Notes: a model not told the origin generated them from the sequence alone. Numbered from the stretch's first letter, positions 26,160-36,808 are shown. The stretch: DNA of 64,000 nt from Neorhizobium sp. SHOUNA12A (GCF_023006505.1 NZ_JALBGV010000027.1:1-64000), one strand, 5' to 3'. A program made the numbers and translations.

Positions 26160-27857
26160 ATGAACGAAGTCACCGCACGTACCGGTGCCAATCCACCCAA
26201 GATCTGGCTTGCCTCCTACCCGCCGACCGTGCCGGCCGAAATCCCGCCGCTGCAGCATCAATCCCTCGGAGCACTGTTCGAGGAAAGCTGCGCGCGCTAT
26301 GCCGACCGCCCCGCCTTTTCGAGCATGGGCAAGGCGCTCACCTACCGAGCGCTCGAAGCGGAAAGCCGCAAGGTCGGCGCCTGGCTGCAGGCCCAGGGCC
26401 TGGTCAAGGGCGACCGCGTGGCGGTGATGCTGCCGAACATTCTCCAGAACCCTGTGATCGTCTACGGCATCCTTCGCGTCGGCATGGTCGTCGTCAACAT
26501 CAACCCGCTCTATACGCCGCGCGAACTGGCCTACCAGCTCAAGGATGCCGGTGCCAAGGCGATCTTCGTACTTGAAAACTTTGCCCACACCGTACAGCAG
26601 GCCTTGCCGCAAACGGAGATCAAGCACGTCGTCGTCGCCACGATGGGCGACATGCTCGGCTTGAAGGGCCATATCGTCAATCTGGTCGTGCGCAAGGTGA
26701 AGAAACTGGTGCCGGAATGGTCGCTGCCATCGGCCCGAAGCTTTAAGCAGGTGATTGCCGAAGGCGCCCGGCAACCGATGAATGCGGTCGAGGTCTCGCC
26801 TCGCGATATCGCCTTCCTGCAGTATACGGGCGGCACGACCGGCATCTCCAAGGGCGCGATCCTCACCCATGCCAACCTGCTTGCCAACAAGGAACAGATG
26901 GCCCTGTGGCTGGAAACCGCCTTCCTCAACAAGCCGCGCCCGGAGCAGATCCAGTTCCTCTGCGCACTGCCGCTCTATCACATCTTTGCGCTGACGGTGA
27001 ATTCGCTGATGGGGGTTGCCACCGGCAGCCATAATATCCTGATCGCCAACCCGCGTGACATTCCGGCCTTCGTCAAGGAACTGCAGAAGTACAAGATCCA
27101 CGTCTTCCCCGGGCTCAACACGCTGTTCAATGCGTTGATGAACAATCCGGACTTCCAGAAGCTGGATTTCTCCTCGATGATCCTTGTTTTTGGCGGCGGC
27201 ATGTCGGTGCAGCGACCGGTCGCCGAACGCTGGCTGAAGATGACCCATAGCCAGATCACCGAAGGTTACGGCCTGTCGGAAACCTCGCCGGTCGCCACCG
27301 CAAACCGGCTCGACGCCACAGAATTCAGCGGCATGATCGGGCTTCCCATCTCGTCTACGGAAATCTCGATCCGTAACGACGACGATTCCGAGGTGGAACT
27401 CGGCGATGTCGGTGAGATCTGCATCCGCGGCCCGCAGGTGATGGCCGGTTACTGGAACCGCCCGGACGAAACCGCCAAGGTCATGACGGCGGACGGTTAT
27501 TTCCGGACCGGCGACATGGGCTACATGGACCGCCAGGGCTATACCAAAATCGTCGACCGCAAGAAGGACATGATCCTCGTCTCCGGCTTCAACGTCTATC
27601 CGAACGAGGTCGAGGAAGTCGTGGCGACCCATCCCGGCGTGCTGGAATGTGCAGCGATCGGCGTGCCGGACGAACATTCCGGCGAGGCGGTGAAGCTCTT
27701 CGTGGTCAAGAAGGACCCTAATCTGACGGAGGCGGACGTCAAGGCCCATTGCGTGACCAACCTGACCGGCTACAAGCGCCCCCGTTTCATCGAATTCCGC
27801 ACCGAGCTGCCGAAATCCAATGTCGGCAAAATCCTGCGGCGGGAGCTGCGCGGCTAA
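26160..27857 (+). CDS. fadD: Long-chain fatty acid-CoA ligase
   Basis: FadD activates long-chain fatty acids to acyl-CoA for beta-oxidation or recycling. The 565-residue protein has the ATP/AMP motif LQYTGGTTGISKGAILTH, the helix-linker region YGLSETSPVATAN, the FACS motif YFRTGDMGYMDRQGYTKIVDRKKDMI (split: YFRTGDMGYMDRQGYTKIVD, RKKDMILVSGFNVYPNEVEE) and the terminal lysine in LPKSNVGKILRREL. Length and motifs match FadD of E. coli. ATG 26160 follows GGAGG. It is a single gene with about 270 bp of upstream region shared with the divergent PRC-barrel gene. Confidence 0.95.
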   Translation: MNEVTARTGANPPKIWLASYPPTVPAEIPPLQHQSLGALFEESCARYADRPAFSSMGKALTYRALEAESRKVGAWLQAQGLVKGDRVAVMLPNILQNPVIVYGILRVGMVVVNINPLYTPRELAYQLKDAGAKAIFVLENFAHTVQQALPQTEIKHVVVATMGDMLGLKGHIVNLVVRKVKKLVPEWSLPSARSFKQVIAEGARQPMNAVEVSPRDIAFLQYTGGTTGISKGAILTHANLLANKEQMALWLETAFLNKPRPEQIQFLCALPLYHIFALTVNSLMGVATGSHNILIANPRDIPAFVKELQKYKIHVFPGLNTLFNALMNNPDFQKLDFSSMILVFGGGMSVQRPVAERWLKMTHSQITEGYGLSETSPVATANRLDATEFSGMIGLPISSTEISIRNDDDSEVELGDVGEICIRGPQVMAGYWNRPDETAKVMTADGYFRTGDMGYMDRQGYTKIVDRKKDMILVSGFNVYPNEVEEVVATHPGVLECAAIGVPDEHSGEAVKLFVVKKDPNLTEADVKAHCVTNLTGYKRPRFIEFRTELPKSNVGKILRRELRG

Positions 27858-27934
27858 CCTACCGTTGCAACGCTGCGACAGATGACGACCAAGCGTGTGC
27901 CGTAAAGCCGGAATCCTTCCGTTAGCGGTGGACG

Positions 27935-29239
27935 ATGCGGCAGTCCTTGATTAGCCCTTTCCGCGGGGGCTGGGCAAAGCATGTTGGAGTTCGCTTGGAA
28001 AGCCGCGCCGGATTTTCGTTTCATGTGATCGCCGTTCTCACGGTGCTGAGCGTTCTTGCAGGCTGTGCGGGGCGCCCCGAAGGCGTGCTCATTCCGACCC
28101 AGACGCAGGCAGCCGGGACCTCGAAGGTCGACGTGCTGGTGGCAACTACGCGACGCCCGACAGAGACGCCCGGCGTGCTGTTTTCCGGCGAGCGCGGCAA
28201 GGAACCTGTCGTCACCGAGATTGCCGTTTCCATCCCGCCCGACAAGGCTCGCGAAGTCGGGCAGGTGCAGTGGCCATCAAAGCTGCCCGCCAATCCGGCC
28301 AAGGAGTTCGCGACGGTTTCCGTGACGCCGCTTGCCACCTCGGCGGCCCAATCCTGGCTCAAGGGCCACCTGGGCAAGAGCAGGCGGGTGTTCGTCTTCG
28401 TGCACGGGTTCAACAACCGCTACGAGGACGCAGTTTATCGTTTCGCCCAGATCGTCCACGACTCCAATGCGGATGTGGCTCCGGTCCTGTTCACCTGGCC
28501 GTCGCGCGGCAGCATCTTTGCCTATAACTACGACAAGGAAAGCACCAACTATTCCCGCGATGCGCTGGAGGAGATGCTGCGACGGCTGGCGAAAGAACCG
28601 AATGTCGACGAGATCACCGTCATGGCCCATTCGATGGGATCGTGGCTGACCGTCGAGGCACTCCGGCAGATGGCGATCCGCGACGGCCGGGTGGCGCCGA
28701 AGATCCAGAACGTCATCCTTGCCTCCCCCGACCTCGATGTCGACGTGTTCGGCCAGCAGCTTGCCGAGATCGGCGAAAAGCGGCCACATTTCACGCTATT
28801 CGTTTCCCGCGACGACCGGGCGCTCAGCCTGTCGCGACGGATTTCCGGCAATATCGACCGGCTCGGCCAGGTGGATCCGACCGTCGAGCCTTATCGCAGC
28901 GAATTCGAGAAGGCCGGTATCGTGGTTCTCGACCTCACGGCGCTCAAGACCGGCGACCGGCTGAACCACGGCAAATTTGCCGAAAGCCCGGAGGTGGTGA
29001 AGCTGATCGGCAACCGACTGATTGCCGGGCAGACGGTGACCGACTCGGACGTCGGGCTCGGCGAAACGCTCGGCGCCGTGGCCCTCGGGACGGCTCAGAC
29101 CGTGGGCAGCGCCGCCAGCGTAGCCGTCAGCACGCCGATCGCCATCTTCGATCCGACCACCCGCCGGAACTACAAGGACCAGGTCGACCGCTTCGGCAAT
29201 TCGGTCGGCAATGCCGTCGAAACGGCGGTTGGACAATAA
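27935..29239 (+). CDS. Lipoprotein-like alpha/beta hydrolase (DUF900)
   Basis: This 434-residue protein belongs to the DUF900 group of alpha/beta hydrolases. A signal segment (FHVIAVLTVLSVLAGC) ends in a lipobox, LAGC, so it is probably a lipoprotein anchored by Cys44. The catalytic nucleophile elbow is AHSMGSW, preceded by the oxyanion-region strand VFVFVHGFNNRYEDAVYRFAQ. The C-terminal 70 residues are rich in Gly, Val and Thr. The annotated ATG leaves a long N-region; a downstream start nearer residue 22 is possible. Substrate unknown. Confidence 0.82.
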   Translation: MRQSLISPFRGGWAKHVGVRLESRAGFSFHVIAVLTVLSVLAGCAGRPEGVLIPTQTQAAGTSKVDVLVATTRRPTETPGVLFSGERGKEPVVTEIAVSIPPDKAREVGQVQWPSKLPANPAKEFATVSVTPLATSAAQSWLKGHLGKSRRVFVFVHGFNNRYEDAVYRFAQIVHDSNADVAPVLFTWPSRGSIFAYNYDKESTNYSRDALEEMLRRLAKEPNVDEITVMAHSMGSWLTVEALRQMAIRDGRVAPKIQNVILASPDLDVDVFGQQLAEIGEKRPHFTLFVSRDDRALSLSRRISGNIDRLGQVDPTVEPYRSEFEKAGIVVLDLTALKTGDRLNHGKFAESPEVVKLIGNRLIAGQTVTDSDVGLGETLGAVALGTAQTVGSAASVAVSTPIAIFDPTTRRNYKDQVDRFGNSVGNAVETAVGQ

Positions 29240-29326
29240 ACGCATCGCCGCCACGGCCGTGCTTGATTTGACATCAAAACGGAATAGGTTCCCGATCATC
29301 CCTTTTCGAGTGCCGAGGAATCACCC

Positions 29327-30952
29327 ATGCAGGCCATCGTCCAAGACCTGAAGTCCACCGTCGCGAAAACCAATGCCACGGATATCCGCGCCGCCTTTGC
29401 AGCCGATTCCGGCCGTTTCGCCAAGTTCAGCGCCGTTTTCGACGATCTCCTGATGGACTATTCCAAGACGGGCGTGAACGACGAGATCATGGCGCTGCTC
29501 GAAAAGCTGGCAGATGTCGGCGGTGTCGCCAAGAAGCGCGAGGAGATGTTCTCGGGCGTCGCGATCAACTTCACCGAAGGCCGCGCCGTGCTGCATACGG
29601 CACTGCGCAACCGCTCCAATACGCCCGTCCTAGTCGACGGCAAGGACGTGATGCCGGATGTCAACGGCGTGCTCGCCGCCATGGGCAAGTTCGCCGACGG
29701 CATCCGTTCGGGCGCGCTGAAGGGCGCGACCGGCAAAAAAATCACCGATATCGTCAATATCGGCATCGGCGGCTCCGATCTCGGCCCGGTTATGGTCACC
29801 CTGGCGCTGGCGCCTTTCCATGACGGTCCGCGGGCGCATTTCGTCTCTAACGTCGATGGCGCGCATATCGCCGACACGCTGAAGCTGCTCGACGCGGAGA
29901 CAACGCTGTTCATCGTCGCCTCGAAGACCTTCACGACCGTCGAGACGATGACCAATGCTGCCTCGGCGCGCGCCTTCATCGCCGACAAGCTCGGGGAGGC
30001 GGCCGTCGGGCATCACTTCTGCGCCGTCTCCACCGCGCTCGACAAGGTCGCCGCCTTCGGCATCGACAGCGACCGCATCTTCGGGTTCTGGGATTGGGTC
30101 GGCGGACGGTATTCGATCTGGTCGGCGATCGGCTTGCCGCTGATGATCGCTGTCGGGCGTGAGAACTTTGGCAAGTTCCTGGACGGCGCGCATGCGATGG
30201 ACACCCATTTCCGCACCGCCCCGGTGCGCCAGAACCTGCCGATGCTGCTCGGCCTGATCGGCTTTTATCACCGCAACGTTCTCGGTTATCCGTCGCGCGC
30301 TATCTTGCCCTATGACCAGCGGCTGCTGCGCTTCCCGGCCTATCTACAGCAGCTCGACATGGAATCGAACGGCAAGGGCGTGACGATCGACGGCACGCCG
30401 GTCGAGGGCAATTCCGGCCCCGTCGTCTGGGGCGAACCCGGCACCAACGGCCAGCACGCCTTCTATCAGCTCATCCACCAGGGCACGACGGTGATCCCGG
30501 CCGAGTTCATGATCGCCGCCAACAGTTTCGAGCCGCACCTGCGCCACCAGCACGAGCTTCTGATCGCCAACGTTCTGGCGCAGTCGGAAGCGCTGATGAA
30601 GGGCCGCACCTTCGAGGAGGCCAAGAAGCAGCTGACCGACAAGGGCATGGATGACAAGCAGGCCGATTTCATCGCGCCACATCGCGTCTTCACCGGCAAC
30701 CGCCCTTCGATCACCTTCGTCCACGACAAGCTGACACCGTTTGCGCTCGGCCGGCTGATCGCGCTCTACGAACATCGGGTGTTCGTCGAAGGCGTGCTCT
30801 TCCGCATCAACTCGTTCGACCAATGGGGCGTCGAGCTCGGCAAGGAACTGGCGACCGGCCTGCTGCCCGTCGTGGAAGGCAAGGAAAGCGCTGCCGGCCA
30901 TGACGCCTCGACGCAGGGGCTGGTGAAGGCCCTTCTGGCTGCCCGGAAATGA
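29327..30952 (+). CDS. pgi: Glucose-6-phosphate isomerase
   Basis: Pgi interconverts glucose-6-phosphate and fructose-6-phosphate. The 541-residue protein carries [16 protein letters not shown], the phosphate loop [33 protein letters not shown], the catalytic glutamate region [18 protein letters not shown], and the C-terminal lysine motif [15 protein letters not shown]. Length is as in E. coli. ATG 29327 follows GAGGA. It converges on fructokinase, so the two enzymes that produce and use fructose phosphates lie side by side. Confidence 0.97.
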   Translation: MQAIVQDLKSTVAKTNATDIRAAFAADSGRFAKFSAVFDDLLMDYSKTGVNDEIMALLEKLADVGGVAKKREEMFSGVAINFTEGRAVLHTALRNRSNTPVLVDGKDVMPDVNGVLAAMGKFADGIRSGALKGATGKKITDIVNIGIGGSDLGPVMVTLALAPFHDGPRAHFVSNVDGAHIADTLKLLDAETTLFIVASKTFTTVETMTNAASARAFIADKLGEAAVGHHFCAVSTALDKVAAFGIDSDRIFGFWDWVGGRYSIWSAIGLPLMIAVGRENFGKFLDGAHAMDTHFRTAPVRQNLPMLLGLIGFYHRNVLGYPSRAILPYDQRLLRFPAYLQQLDMESNGKGVTIDGTPVEGNSGPVVWGEPGTNGQHAFYQLIHQGTTVIPAEFMIAANSFEPHLRHQHELLIANVLAQSEALMKGRTFEEAKKQLTDKGMDDKQADFIAPHRVFTGNRPSITFVHDKLTPFALGRLIALYEHRVFVEGVLFRINSFDQWGVELGKELATGLLPVVEGKESAAGHDASTQGLVKALLAARK

Positions 30953-30955
30953 CAT

Positions 30956-30981
30956 TTCGGCCCTCACGTCAGGGGGCCGAA
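30956..30981. terminator. Hairpin between convergent pgi and fructokinase genes
   Basis: TTCGGCCC (30956-30963) and GGGCCGAA (30974-30981) form a perfect 8-bp stem with a 10-base loop, immediately after the pgi stop. Only short T runs follow on either strand. Confidence 0.6.
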
Positions 30982-31012
30982 CTATTTCCATTTAAAGACC
31001 GAGGATAGGACC

Positions 31013-31939
31013 TCAGAGACCTATTTCATGCGCAAACGGCGGGTTGGCGCCCGCCCGCGATACCGTGACGGCAGCGGCCTTTGCGCCGAGTGCTAGAGCT
31101 TTGCTCACGGCATCCTCGGTCAAGCCCGCAACCTTTTCCTTGGTCAGCAGGTCCTGCATCTTCAGCGAGGCCAGAATGCCGGCATCGAACGTATCGCCGG
31201 CACCGACCGTATCGACCACCGTGACGCGCTCGCTCGGCACCGAAACCTTGAAGCCTTTGGTATAGCCGGTCGCCCCATCCGCACCGCGGGTGAGGACCAC
31301 CAGCTTGGCGCCCTGTTCCAGCCAATGCGCAGCTAGCGCGTCATGGTCGCCCTGCATGCCGAACCAGTCCAGATCCTCATCGGAAAACTTGATGATGTCG
31401 GACATGGCGGCCATCCGGCGGACGCGGTCCATGTGCTTCGGCTTGTCCTTGATGAAGCCCGGGCGGATGTTCGGATCGAAGGAGATCACCCGCTTGCGGT
31501 ATTCGCGCGCCATCAGCGCCTCGTAGGTCCCGCCGCAGGGTTCAGGGATCAGGCTGATCGCGCCGAAATGCATGGCCTCGCAGTCATCGCCGAGCACCGG
31601 CAGGTCGGCCTCGGTGATCATCCGGCCTGCGGTGCCCTCGTCGTAGAAGGCATAGGTTGCCTGGCCGTTGACGAGTTTCACGAAGGCAATCGTGGTCGGG
31701 CGGGAAGAGACAGCCGCAAGGCTGTAATCCACGCCGCTCTTTGCCAGCGTGTCGCGCAGGACATCGCCCATCAAATCGTCGGAAATGCCGGTGAAAAACG
31801 CGGTCGGCTGACCGAGCCGGCCAAGCGCAATCGCGGTATTGAAGATCGCGCCCCCGGCGTAAGGCGCAAATCCTTTTTCACCAAGCGTGGTATCACGCGG
31901 AAGCATATCGATCAGGGCTTCGCCGCAGCACAAAATCAT
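31013..31939 (-). CDS. frk: Fructokinase (PfkB family)
   Basis: This ribokinase-fold sugar kinase most resembles fructokinases. The 308-residue protein has the first signature GGAIFNTAIALGRLG and the second signature with catalytic Asp, DTVGAGDTFDAGILASL. Also present is ISFDPNIRPGFIKD. ATG 31939 has GGGAGG in the right position; an upstream in-frame ATG has no such site. It converges on pgi, which suits conversion of fructose to fructose-6-phosphate. The exact sugar is inferred from similarity to Frk and the neighbourhood. Confidence 0.88.
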   Translation of the reverse strand: MILCCGEALIDMLPRDTTLGEKGFAPYAGGAIFNTAIALGRLGQPTAFFTGISDDLMGDVLRDTLAKSGVDYSLAAVSSRPTTIAFVKLVNGQATYAFYDEGTAGRMITEADLPVLGDDCEAMHFGAISLIPEPCGGTYEALMAREYRKRVISFDPNIRPGFIKDKPKHMDRVRRMAAMSDIIKFSDEDLDWFGMQGDHDALAAHWLEQGAKLVVLTRGADGATGYTKGFKVSVPSERVTVVDTVGAGDTFDAGILASLKMQDLLTKEKVAGLTEDAVSKALALGAKAAAVTVSRAGANPPFAHEIGL

Positions 31940-32012
31940 AAAATCCTCCCGCGCTTTCTCAGCAATTTTCAATCGATTAAGCGAGCTTTTGCCAAAAGGC
32001 TAGAGCAAAAAA

Positions 32013-32708
32013 TCAGAGCGCGATCTCGCTCACGCCGCCATTGCGTCCCGACCAGGCCAGCGGCGCATCGAGAAAGGCCTCGACCTCCGACAGCGTGTTG
32101 TCGTCGAAAAGCTTGCCTTCGCGGGCTGCCGCGAGCACGTTGCGCCAGGTGGCGATGTGGTGAAGCTTCACCTGGCCGTTCGAGAAACGCTCGTAGGCTT
32201 CTGGGAAAATATCATAGAAGAACAGCGCGATGCCGTGATCGACAGTGGCGCCGGCTGCGCGGATCGCGTCGATGAACTTGAACATGCTGCCGCCGGCGGT
32301 CGTCAGGTCCTCGATGACCAGCACACGCGCACCCTCCGGCATATGGCCTTCGATCTGTGCATTGCGGCCATGGCCCTTCGGCGCCTTGCGGACATAGATC
32401 ATCGGCAGGCCGAGCCGCTCGGCAAGGAATGCGGCAAAGGGGATACCGGCCGTCTCGCCGCCCGCGATGCAATCGAACTTTTCAAAGCCTGCTTCACGCA
32501 TAACGGTAGCGGCCGCGAAATCCATGATCGCCGAGCGGATGCGCGGATAGGAAATCAGCTTGCGGCAGTCGATATAGACGGGGCTCATCAGGCCGGAGGC
32601 GAACTTGTAGGGCTTGTCGGCGCTGAAATGAACCGCTCCGATCTCCCAGAGCATCTTTGCCATCAGTTCGGCCATCACGCCGCGGTCTGGAAATGTGGTT
32701 TGAATCAT
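32013..32708 (-). CDS. pyrE: Orotate phosphoribosyltransferase
   Basis: PyrE makes orotidine-5'-phosphate from orotate and PRPP in pyrimidine synthesis. The 231-residue protein has the PRPP-binding motif [15 protein letters not shown], an orotate-loop segment [17 protein letters not shown] and [19 protein letters not shown]. Length is normal for alphaproteobacteria. The pyrC gene lies 1.9 kb away on the same strand, with a diguanylate cyclase and an opposing small gene between, so they are near but not one operon. Confidence 0.96.
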   Translation of the reverse strand: MIQTTFPDRGVMAELMAKMLWEIGAVHFSADKPYKFASGLMSPVYIDCRKLISYPRIRSAIMDFAAATVMREAGFEKFDCIAGGETAGIPFAAFLAERLGLPMIYVRKAPKGHGRNAQIEGHMPEGARVLVIEDLTTAGGSMFKFIDAIRAAGATVDHGIALFFYDIFPEAYERFSNGQVKLHHIATWRNVLAAAREGKLFDDNTLSEVEAFLDAPLAWSGRNGGVSEIAL

Positions 32709-32793
32709 GCGCCCGCTCCTTTTGTCAAAACCACGCGCCGCAATAGCAGCATGCGGCAGAGTATGCCAGACGATGTGGAAAATAAGGAGGGGA

Positions 32794-33972
32794 TCAGGCG
32801 GTGGTGCGCGTTTCGTTCAGGTCCACCGGCCGCAGATAGCCGGCGACATGCACGCGGTCGCGGCCGGCCCGTTTTGCTTCGTAGAGCGCGGTGTCGGCGA
32901 GGCCCAGCACGGTTTCGAAAGGCTGGCCTTCCGGGGCACCGACCGCCACACCGGCACTGACGGTGCATTTCAGCATAGCCTCGCCGATGACGATGTCGCG
33001 GGCGGCGAAGCGGCGGGAGATGTCGTTGGCAATCCGCTCAGCCCGTCCGGGAAGGACTCCGTCGAGGATCATCACGAATTCCTCGCCGCCAAGCCGCGCG
33101 ACGGTATGGCGGGTTTTCATGCCGCTCGCGAGGTCTTCGGCAAACAACCTCAGCACCTGGTCGCCGGCGGCATGGCCATGCTGATCGTTGATGGACTTGA
33201 ACCGGTCGATATCGAAAACGATGACCGCGGTCGACGAACCGAGCGTGCGATGCGCATGCTGCTCGAAGAGAGCGCGGCGGTTGAGAAGCCCTGTCAGCGC
33301 ATCGGTCATCGCATCGTGGCGATGGTGGGCCGCCATGCGCCACTGGTGGAGCGCCAGCGACAGCGCGCCGATGCCGGTCATGCCGGCGATGCAGACAGCG
33401 ATATTGAGGTTTTCGGCCCAGTTGTCGGGCGCGTGGCCCAGCACCCATTGTTGCCCGTCGATCAGGACGACGGCACATAGCGCGAAAGACACCGCGGTGG
33501 CGGCGTAGAGCACCGCCATTCCGATGAGCGGTCCCGGCGCCTCCCGGCGTGCCCGCCAATATTGCCTGGCGGTTTCGAGGAGCAGCCCGGCCGTGGCAAG
33601 GTTCATGACGATGAACCCGACGCCGTCGAGGCCGGTAATCATCAGGGGCAGGCCGACAGTCACGGAGGCTGCGGTGATGGCACCGGCCATGATCCAGGGC
33701 CGGTTGCCGCTGCGGAACTGCACCGATGCCGCATAGATCGTGCCGAACCCCGCCATCAGGAACGTATAGGCGATCGAGGCACCGAGGACGTCGGCCTCTA
33801 CCGTATAGGAACTATAGGCGAAAATGCCCGAGACAGTGAGGCAGAGCGCGATGACAAGGGTAAGAAGGAAGGAATCGGTGCGACGCGAATACCATGTGCC
33901 GAACAGCGTCACCATCAGGCACGCCGCTGAGACGCCCAGCGCGAGCAGAAGAGAATGGTAGTCGAGCATCAT
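32794..33972 (-). CDS. Membrane diguanylate cyclase (GGDEF)
   Basis: This protein of about 392 residues makes cyclic di-GMP. About seven hydrophobic segments fill residues 5-210, followed by a GGDEF domain from residue 222 ([30 protein letters not shown]) with the active-site loop GGEEF at 295-299. The inhibitory I-site RxxD, expected nine to six residues before the GG, reads K-T-R-H, so product inhibition is probably absent. Start codon choice among 33996, 33972 and 33969 is uncertain. No EAL domain is present. It lies between pyrE and pyrC without apparent functional link. Confidence 0.9.
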   Translation of the reverse strand: MMLDYHSLLLALGVSAACLMVTLFGTWYSRRTDSFLLTLVIALCLTVSGIFAYSSYTVEADVLGASIAYTFLMAGFGTIYAASVQFRSGNRPWIMAGAITAASVTVGLPLMITGLDGVGFIVMNLATAGLLLETARQYWRARREAPGPLIGMAVLYAATAVSFALCAVVLIDGQQWVLGHAPDNWAENLNIAVCIAGMTGIGALSLALHQWRMAAHHRHDAMTDALTGLLNRRALFEQHAHRTLGSSTAVIVFDIDRFKSINDQHGHAAGDQVLRLFAEDLASGMKTRHTVARLGGEEFVMILDGVLPGRAERIANDISRRFAARDIVIGEAMLKCTVSAGVAVGAPEGQPFETVLGLADTALYEAKRAGRDRVHVAGYLRPVDLNETRTTA

Positions 33973-34134
33973 GCCTAGCTTTCTCTTCGGGTACATCCCC
34001 GCGGGAAAATCTTGGGCGCCAAGCTAAGCCCGGATTCTATCCAAAAGGTTACCGGATCGATCAAGTGTTATCTGTCCCATCCGAAGCCGTTTCATCAGCA
34101 ATCTCGTTTATAGATCGCCGCGAACTACACGGAA

Positions 34135-34148
34135 TGGATGTACATCCA
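34135..34148. promoter_or_regulatory. Perfect 14-bp palindrome before a small secreted protein gene
   Basis: TGGATGTACATCCA is perfectly self-complementary and lies 52 bp before ATG 34200. It may be an operator for that gene. No adjacent regulator gene suggests its partner. Confidence 0.45.
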
Positions 34149-34199
34149 GGTCCCGCGTCGCTATGCATTCTCCATCGCGCACAGGGGGAGCGTTTCCAT

Positions 34200-34583
34200 A
34201 TGTCCGTAAATTTTCTTAGGGCATTTCTTGCCGTCGTCGCCATGGTTGCGGTTTCCATTGCCACTCCAGTCCAGGCCGCATCCTATAAGGAACTGGTCAG
34301 CCAAGGGTACAAGACGGGCAAGCTGACACGCGGCCCGAGCGGCGCACAAGGCTGGATCCTGTCGAAAGACAAGACCCGGGAGTTTTGCCTGATGACAGCA
34401 ACGTCTGCCTATGTCGGAAAAGCCGGCATGGTTGCTTTCACGTCAGCGGGGCGCCAAGTCAAGATCGACCGAAAGGTCTTCGAAAGCCATGCCGGCAGCG
34501 CAGGCCCCCTGCCGCAGCTCGAAGACCTGAATGCCGGTCGGCCAAGCCCGGACGATGTCGGTGTATGCCGCCCCGTGAAATAG
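34200..34583 (+). CDS. Small secreted protein of unknown function
   Basis: This 127-residue protein has a clear Sec signal peptide (FLRAFLAVVAMVAVSIATP, cleaved after VQAA). The mature part, about 100 residues, begins SYKELVSQGYKTGKLTRGPSG and contains two cysteines (REFCLMT and VGVCRPVK) that could form a disulphide. I do not recognise a named family, though similar short periplasmic proteins are common in Rhizobiaceae. ATG 34200 has AGGGGGAG upstream. A 14-bp palindrome lies in the leader or promoter. Confidence 0.8.
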   Translation: MSVNFLRAFLAVVAMVAVSIATPVQAASYKELVSQGYKTGKLTRGPSGAQGWILSKDKTREFCLMTATSAYVGKAGMVAFTSAGRQVKIDRKVFESHAGSAGPLPQLEDLNAGRPSPDDVGVCRPVK

Positions 34584-34612
34584 GGAGTTGATCTGACGGT
34601 TCCGGAGGGACG

Positions 34613-35650
34613 TCACGCGACGTCCCAATGAAGCGGGAACATCGGATCGAAGACCGTGATCGGCCCGGCGCCGCTGTCGCGCTTGTCCGGAAACTTCACC
34701 GGACCATCACGCTTTTCAAGCGTGATGGTCTCTTCATTCGGCTTCAGTCCGTACCAGGCCGGGCCGTTGAGCGAGGTGAATGCCTCCAGCTTGTCGAGCG
34801 CATTGTCGTCCTCGAACACATGCGCAAGGCAGCTCATGGTATTGACCGACGTGTAGATGCCGGCGCAGCCGCAGGCGCATTCCTTCAGCGGATCGACATG
34901 AGGGGCGGAATCGGTGCCGAGGAAGAAGCGCGCATCACCGGATGTCGCTGCCGCCCGCAGTGCGAGGCGATGGTTCTCGCGCTTGGCGACCGGCAGGCAG
35001 TAATAATGCGGGCGAATGCCGCCGACCAGGATGGCATTGCGATTGATGATCAGGTGGTGGGTGGTGATCGAACCGGCGAGATTTCTCTCCGACGACTTGA
35101 TGTAGTCGATGCCATCGGCGGTTGTCACGTGTTCCATGGTGACTTTCAGCTCCGGCAGGCGCTTGCGCAGCGGATCGAGCACGGTCTCGATGAAGACGGC
35201 CTCACGGTCGAAGATGTCGACTTCCGGCGTGGTCACCTCGCCGTGTACGCAGAGCGGCAGGCCGATCTTCGCCATGCGCTCCAGAACCGGCATCGCCTTG
35301 TTGAAGTCGCGTACGCCGCCATGGGAATTGGTCGTAGCACCGGCGGGATAAAGCTTCACGGCTGAGATCAGCCCGCTCTTGCCTCCCTCTTCCACATCGT
35401 CCGGATCGGTATGTTCCGTCAGGTAGAGCGTCATCAGCGGCTCGAAGCGATCACCGGCCGGAAGCGCCGCGAGGATGCGCTCGCGATAGGCCCTGGCATC
35501 CGAGGTCGTCACCACCGGCGGCACCAGGTTGGGCATGATGATTGCGCGTGCGAAATGTCGGCTCGTATCGCCGATCACCGCCTTGAGGACGTCGCCGTCG
35601 CGCAGGTGCAGGTGCCAGTCATCGGGGCGGCGGAGCGTGAGCGTTTTCAT
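34613..35650 (-). CDS. pyrC: Dihydroorotase (class II)
   Basis: PyrC cyclises carbamoyl-aspartate to dihydroorotate. The 345-residue protein has the metal-binding HLHLRDG near the N-terminus, the region [16 protein letters not shown] with the carboxylated-lysine candidate, [18 protein letters not shown] and GTDSAPHV. Length matches the E. coli-type single-domain enzyme. The last codons lie 29 bp from the convergent secreted-protein gene. It forms the second pyrimidine gene in the window, with pyrE. Confidence 0.96.
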   Translation of the reverse strand: MKTLTLRRPDDWHLHLRDGDVLKAVIGDTSRHFARAIIMPNLVPPVVTTSDARAYRERILAALPAGDRFEPLMTLYLTEHTDPDDVEEGGKSGLISAVKLYPAGATTNSHGGVRDFNKAMPVLERMAKIGLPLCVHGEVTTPEVDIFDREAVFIETVLDPLRKRLPELKVTMEHVTTADGIDYIKSSERNLAGSITTHHLIINRNAILVGGIRPHYYCLPVAKRENHRLALRAAATSGDARFFLGTDSAPHVDPLKECACGCAGIYTSVNTMSCLAHVFEDDNALDKLEAFTSLNGPAWYGLKPNEETITLEKRDGPVKFPDKRDSGAGPITVFDPMFPLHWDVA

Positions 35651-35881
35651 GGGAAGCTTCCGGACGTGATCGATTTGTCCGCCATAACATCAATGGCTCG
35701 GCCAAAACAATCCGATCATGCGAGGAACCTACAATCCAGCAGGCCCGATGCAGATTACTTCTCACGCAAACGTGCGGGATCCAGAGGTTCATCACGCATG
35801 AAAGATGAAAGGCACACGGAACCGGCGCCCGCTTGCAGCGTTCGTTAAGCAATCTAAAGAATCAGTAAATCGGAGCGAACA

Positions 35882-36808
35882 ATGAAATCCCGCTTCTCCA
35901 AAGTCAACAGGGGTTTTGCGATTGCCACAGGTACTGCTGCAGCGCTCTGCGCGCTGACCGTTTCGCTAGGCGCAGAGGAGCGGGCCAACCTACAACTCGC
36001 GTCTGCCATGCAGACGGAGTGCGATCGGCTCGCCGGCAGCCCCTACGATCAGCAGCGCAACGGCGAATTCGCCCCGGTCGGCATTTCCGATATAGACGGC
36101 ACCGCGGTGGACGCCTGCCGCACGGCCTATGACACGACCGGCAACCCGCGCTTCGCCTATCAGCTCGGCCGGGCTCTCAACAAGACCCAGCAGGCCGGCC
36201 AGGCGATGAGCGCGTATGACATTGCGGTCAAGGCGGGGTATCCCGCCGCCAAGGTCAATTTCGGCATGCTGATGGGCCGGCTCGGCGACGAGCGATCCGA
36301 ATTCCAGTTCTATACGGAAGCCGCCAACAGCGGCAACGTTCTTGCCGCCTACAATCTCGGCGTCGCCTATCGCGATGGCCTCGGCACCCAGCCGGATGTC
36401 AAGCGGGCGCTCAGTTGGTTTGAAAAGGCGGCAGCGGAAGGCGACGATACCGCTGCCTTCAACATTGGCGCGATCTATGACGAAGGCCACCTCGTAGAGC
36501 AGGACGACCAGACCGCGATCGCCTGGTACGACCTTGCGGCCCAGCGCGGCAATGCCGATGCAATGATCAATCTCGGGCTGATGTACGAAGCCGGCGAAGG
36601 CATCGAAGCAAATGCTCTGAAGGCTGCTGAAATGTACGGCAAAGCTGCCGAGAAGGGCGACGTCTTCGGCGCCTACAAATTCATGCAGATGCAGGAGCTG
36701 GGTGTTGTCCCGGGTCCGAGCGCCCCCGCAACGACCGAAGGTGTCAATTCGCTGGTGCTGAAGCCGGGCGACATGGAACAGACGGCCGGCAACGGCAAGG
36801 AAATCTGA
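35882..36808 (+). CDS. Exported Sel1-repeat (TPR-like) protein
   Basis: This 308-residue protein has a hydrophobic signal segment (GFAIATGTAAALCALTVSLG) and then repeating units of about 36 residues of the Sel1 type, such as AAYNLGVAYRDGLGTQPDVK, AAFNIGAIYDEGHLVEQDDQ and AMINLGLMYEAGEGIEANAL. Sel1 repeats form scaffolds for protein interaction; rhizobial relatives include exopolysaccharide regulators such as ExoR, but this protein lacks clear marks of ExoR and I do not assign that role. ATG 35882 follows GGAGC. The stop shares an inverted repeat with the opposing racemase-like gene. Confidence 0.85.
   Translation: MKSRFSKVNRGFAIATGTAAALCALTVSLGAEERANLQLASAMQTECDRLAGSPYDQQRNGEFAPVGISDIDGTAVDACRTAYDTTGNPRFAYQLGRALNKTQQAGQAMSAYDIAVKAGYPAAKVNFGMLMGRLGDERSEFQFYTEAANSGNVLAAYNLGVAYRDGLGTQPDVKRALSWFEKAAAEGDDTAAFNIGAIYDEGHLVEQDDQTAIAWYDLAAQRGNADAMINLGLMYEAGEGIEANALKAAEMYGKAAEKGDVFGAYKFMQMQELGVVPGPSAPATTEGVNSLVLKPGDMEQTAGNGKEI

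Noticed and set aside
25893..27749. Upstream extension of the PRC-barrel frame to 749 codons, antisense to fadD
   Set aside because: The real PRC-barrel gene starts at 25892 with a near-perfect ribosome-binding site; the extension mirrors fadD codons and has no domain of its own.
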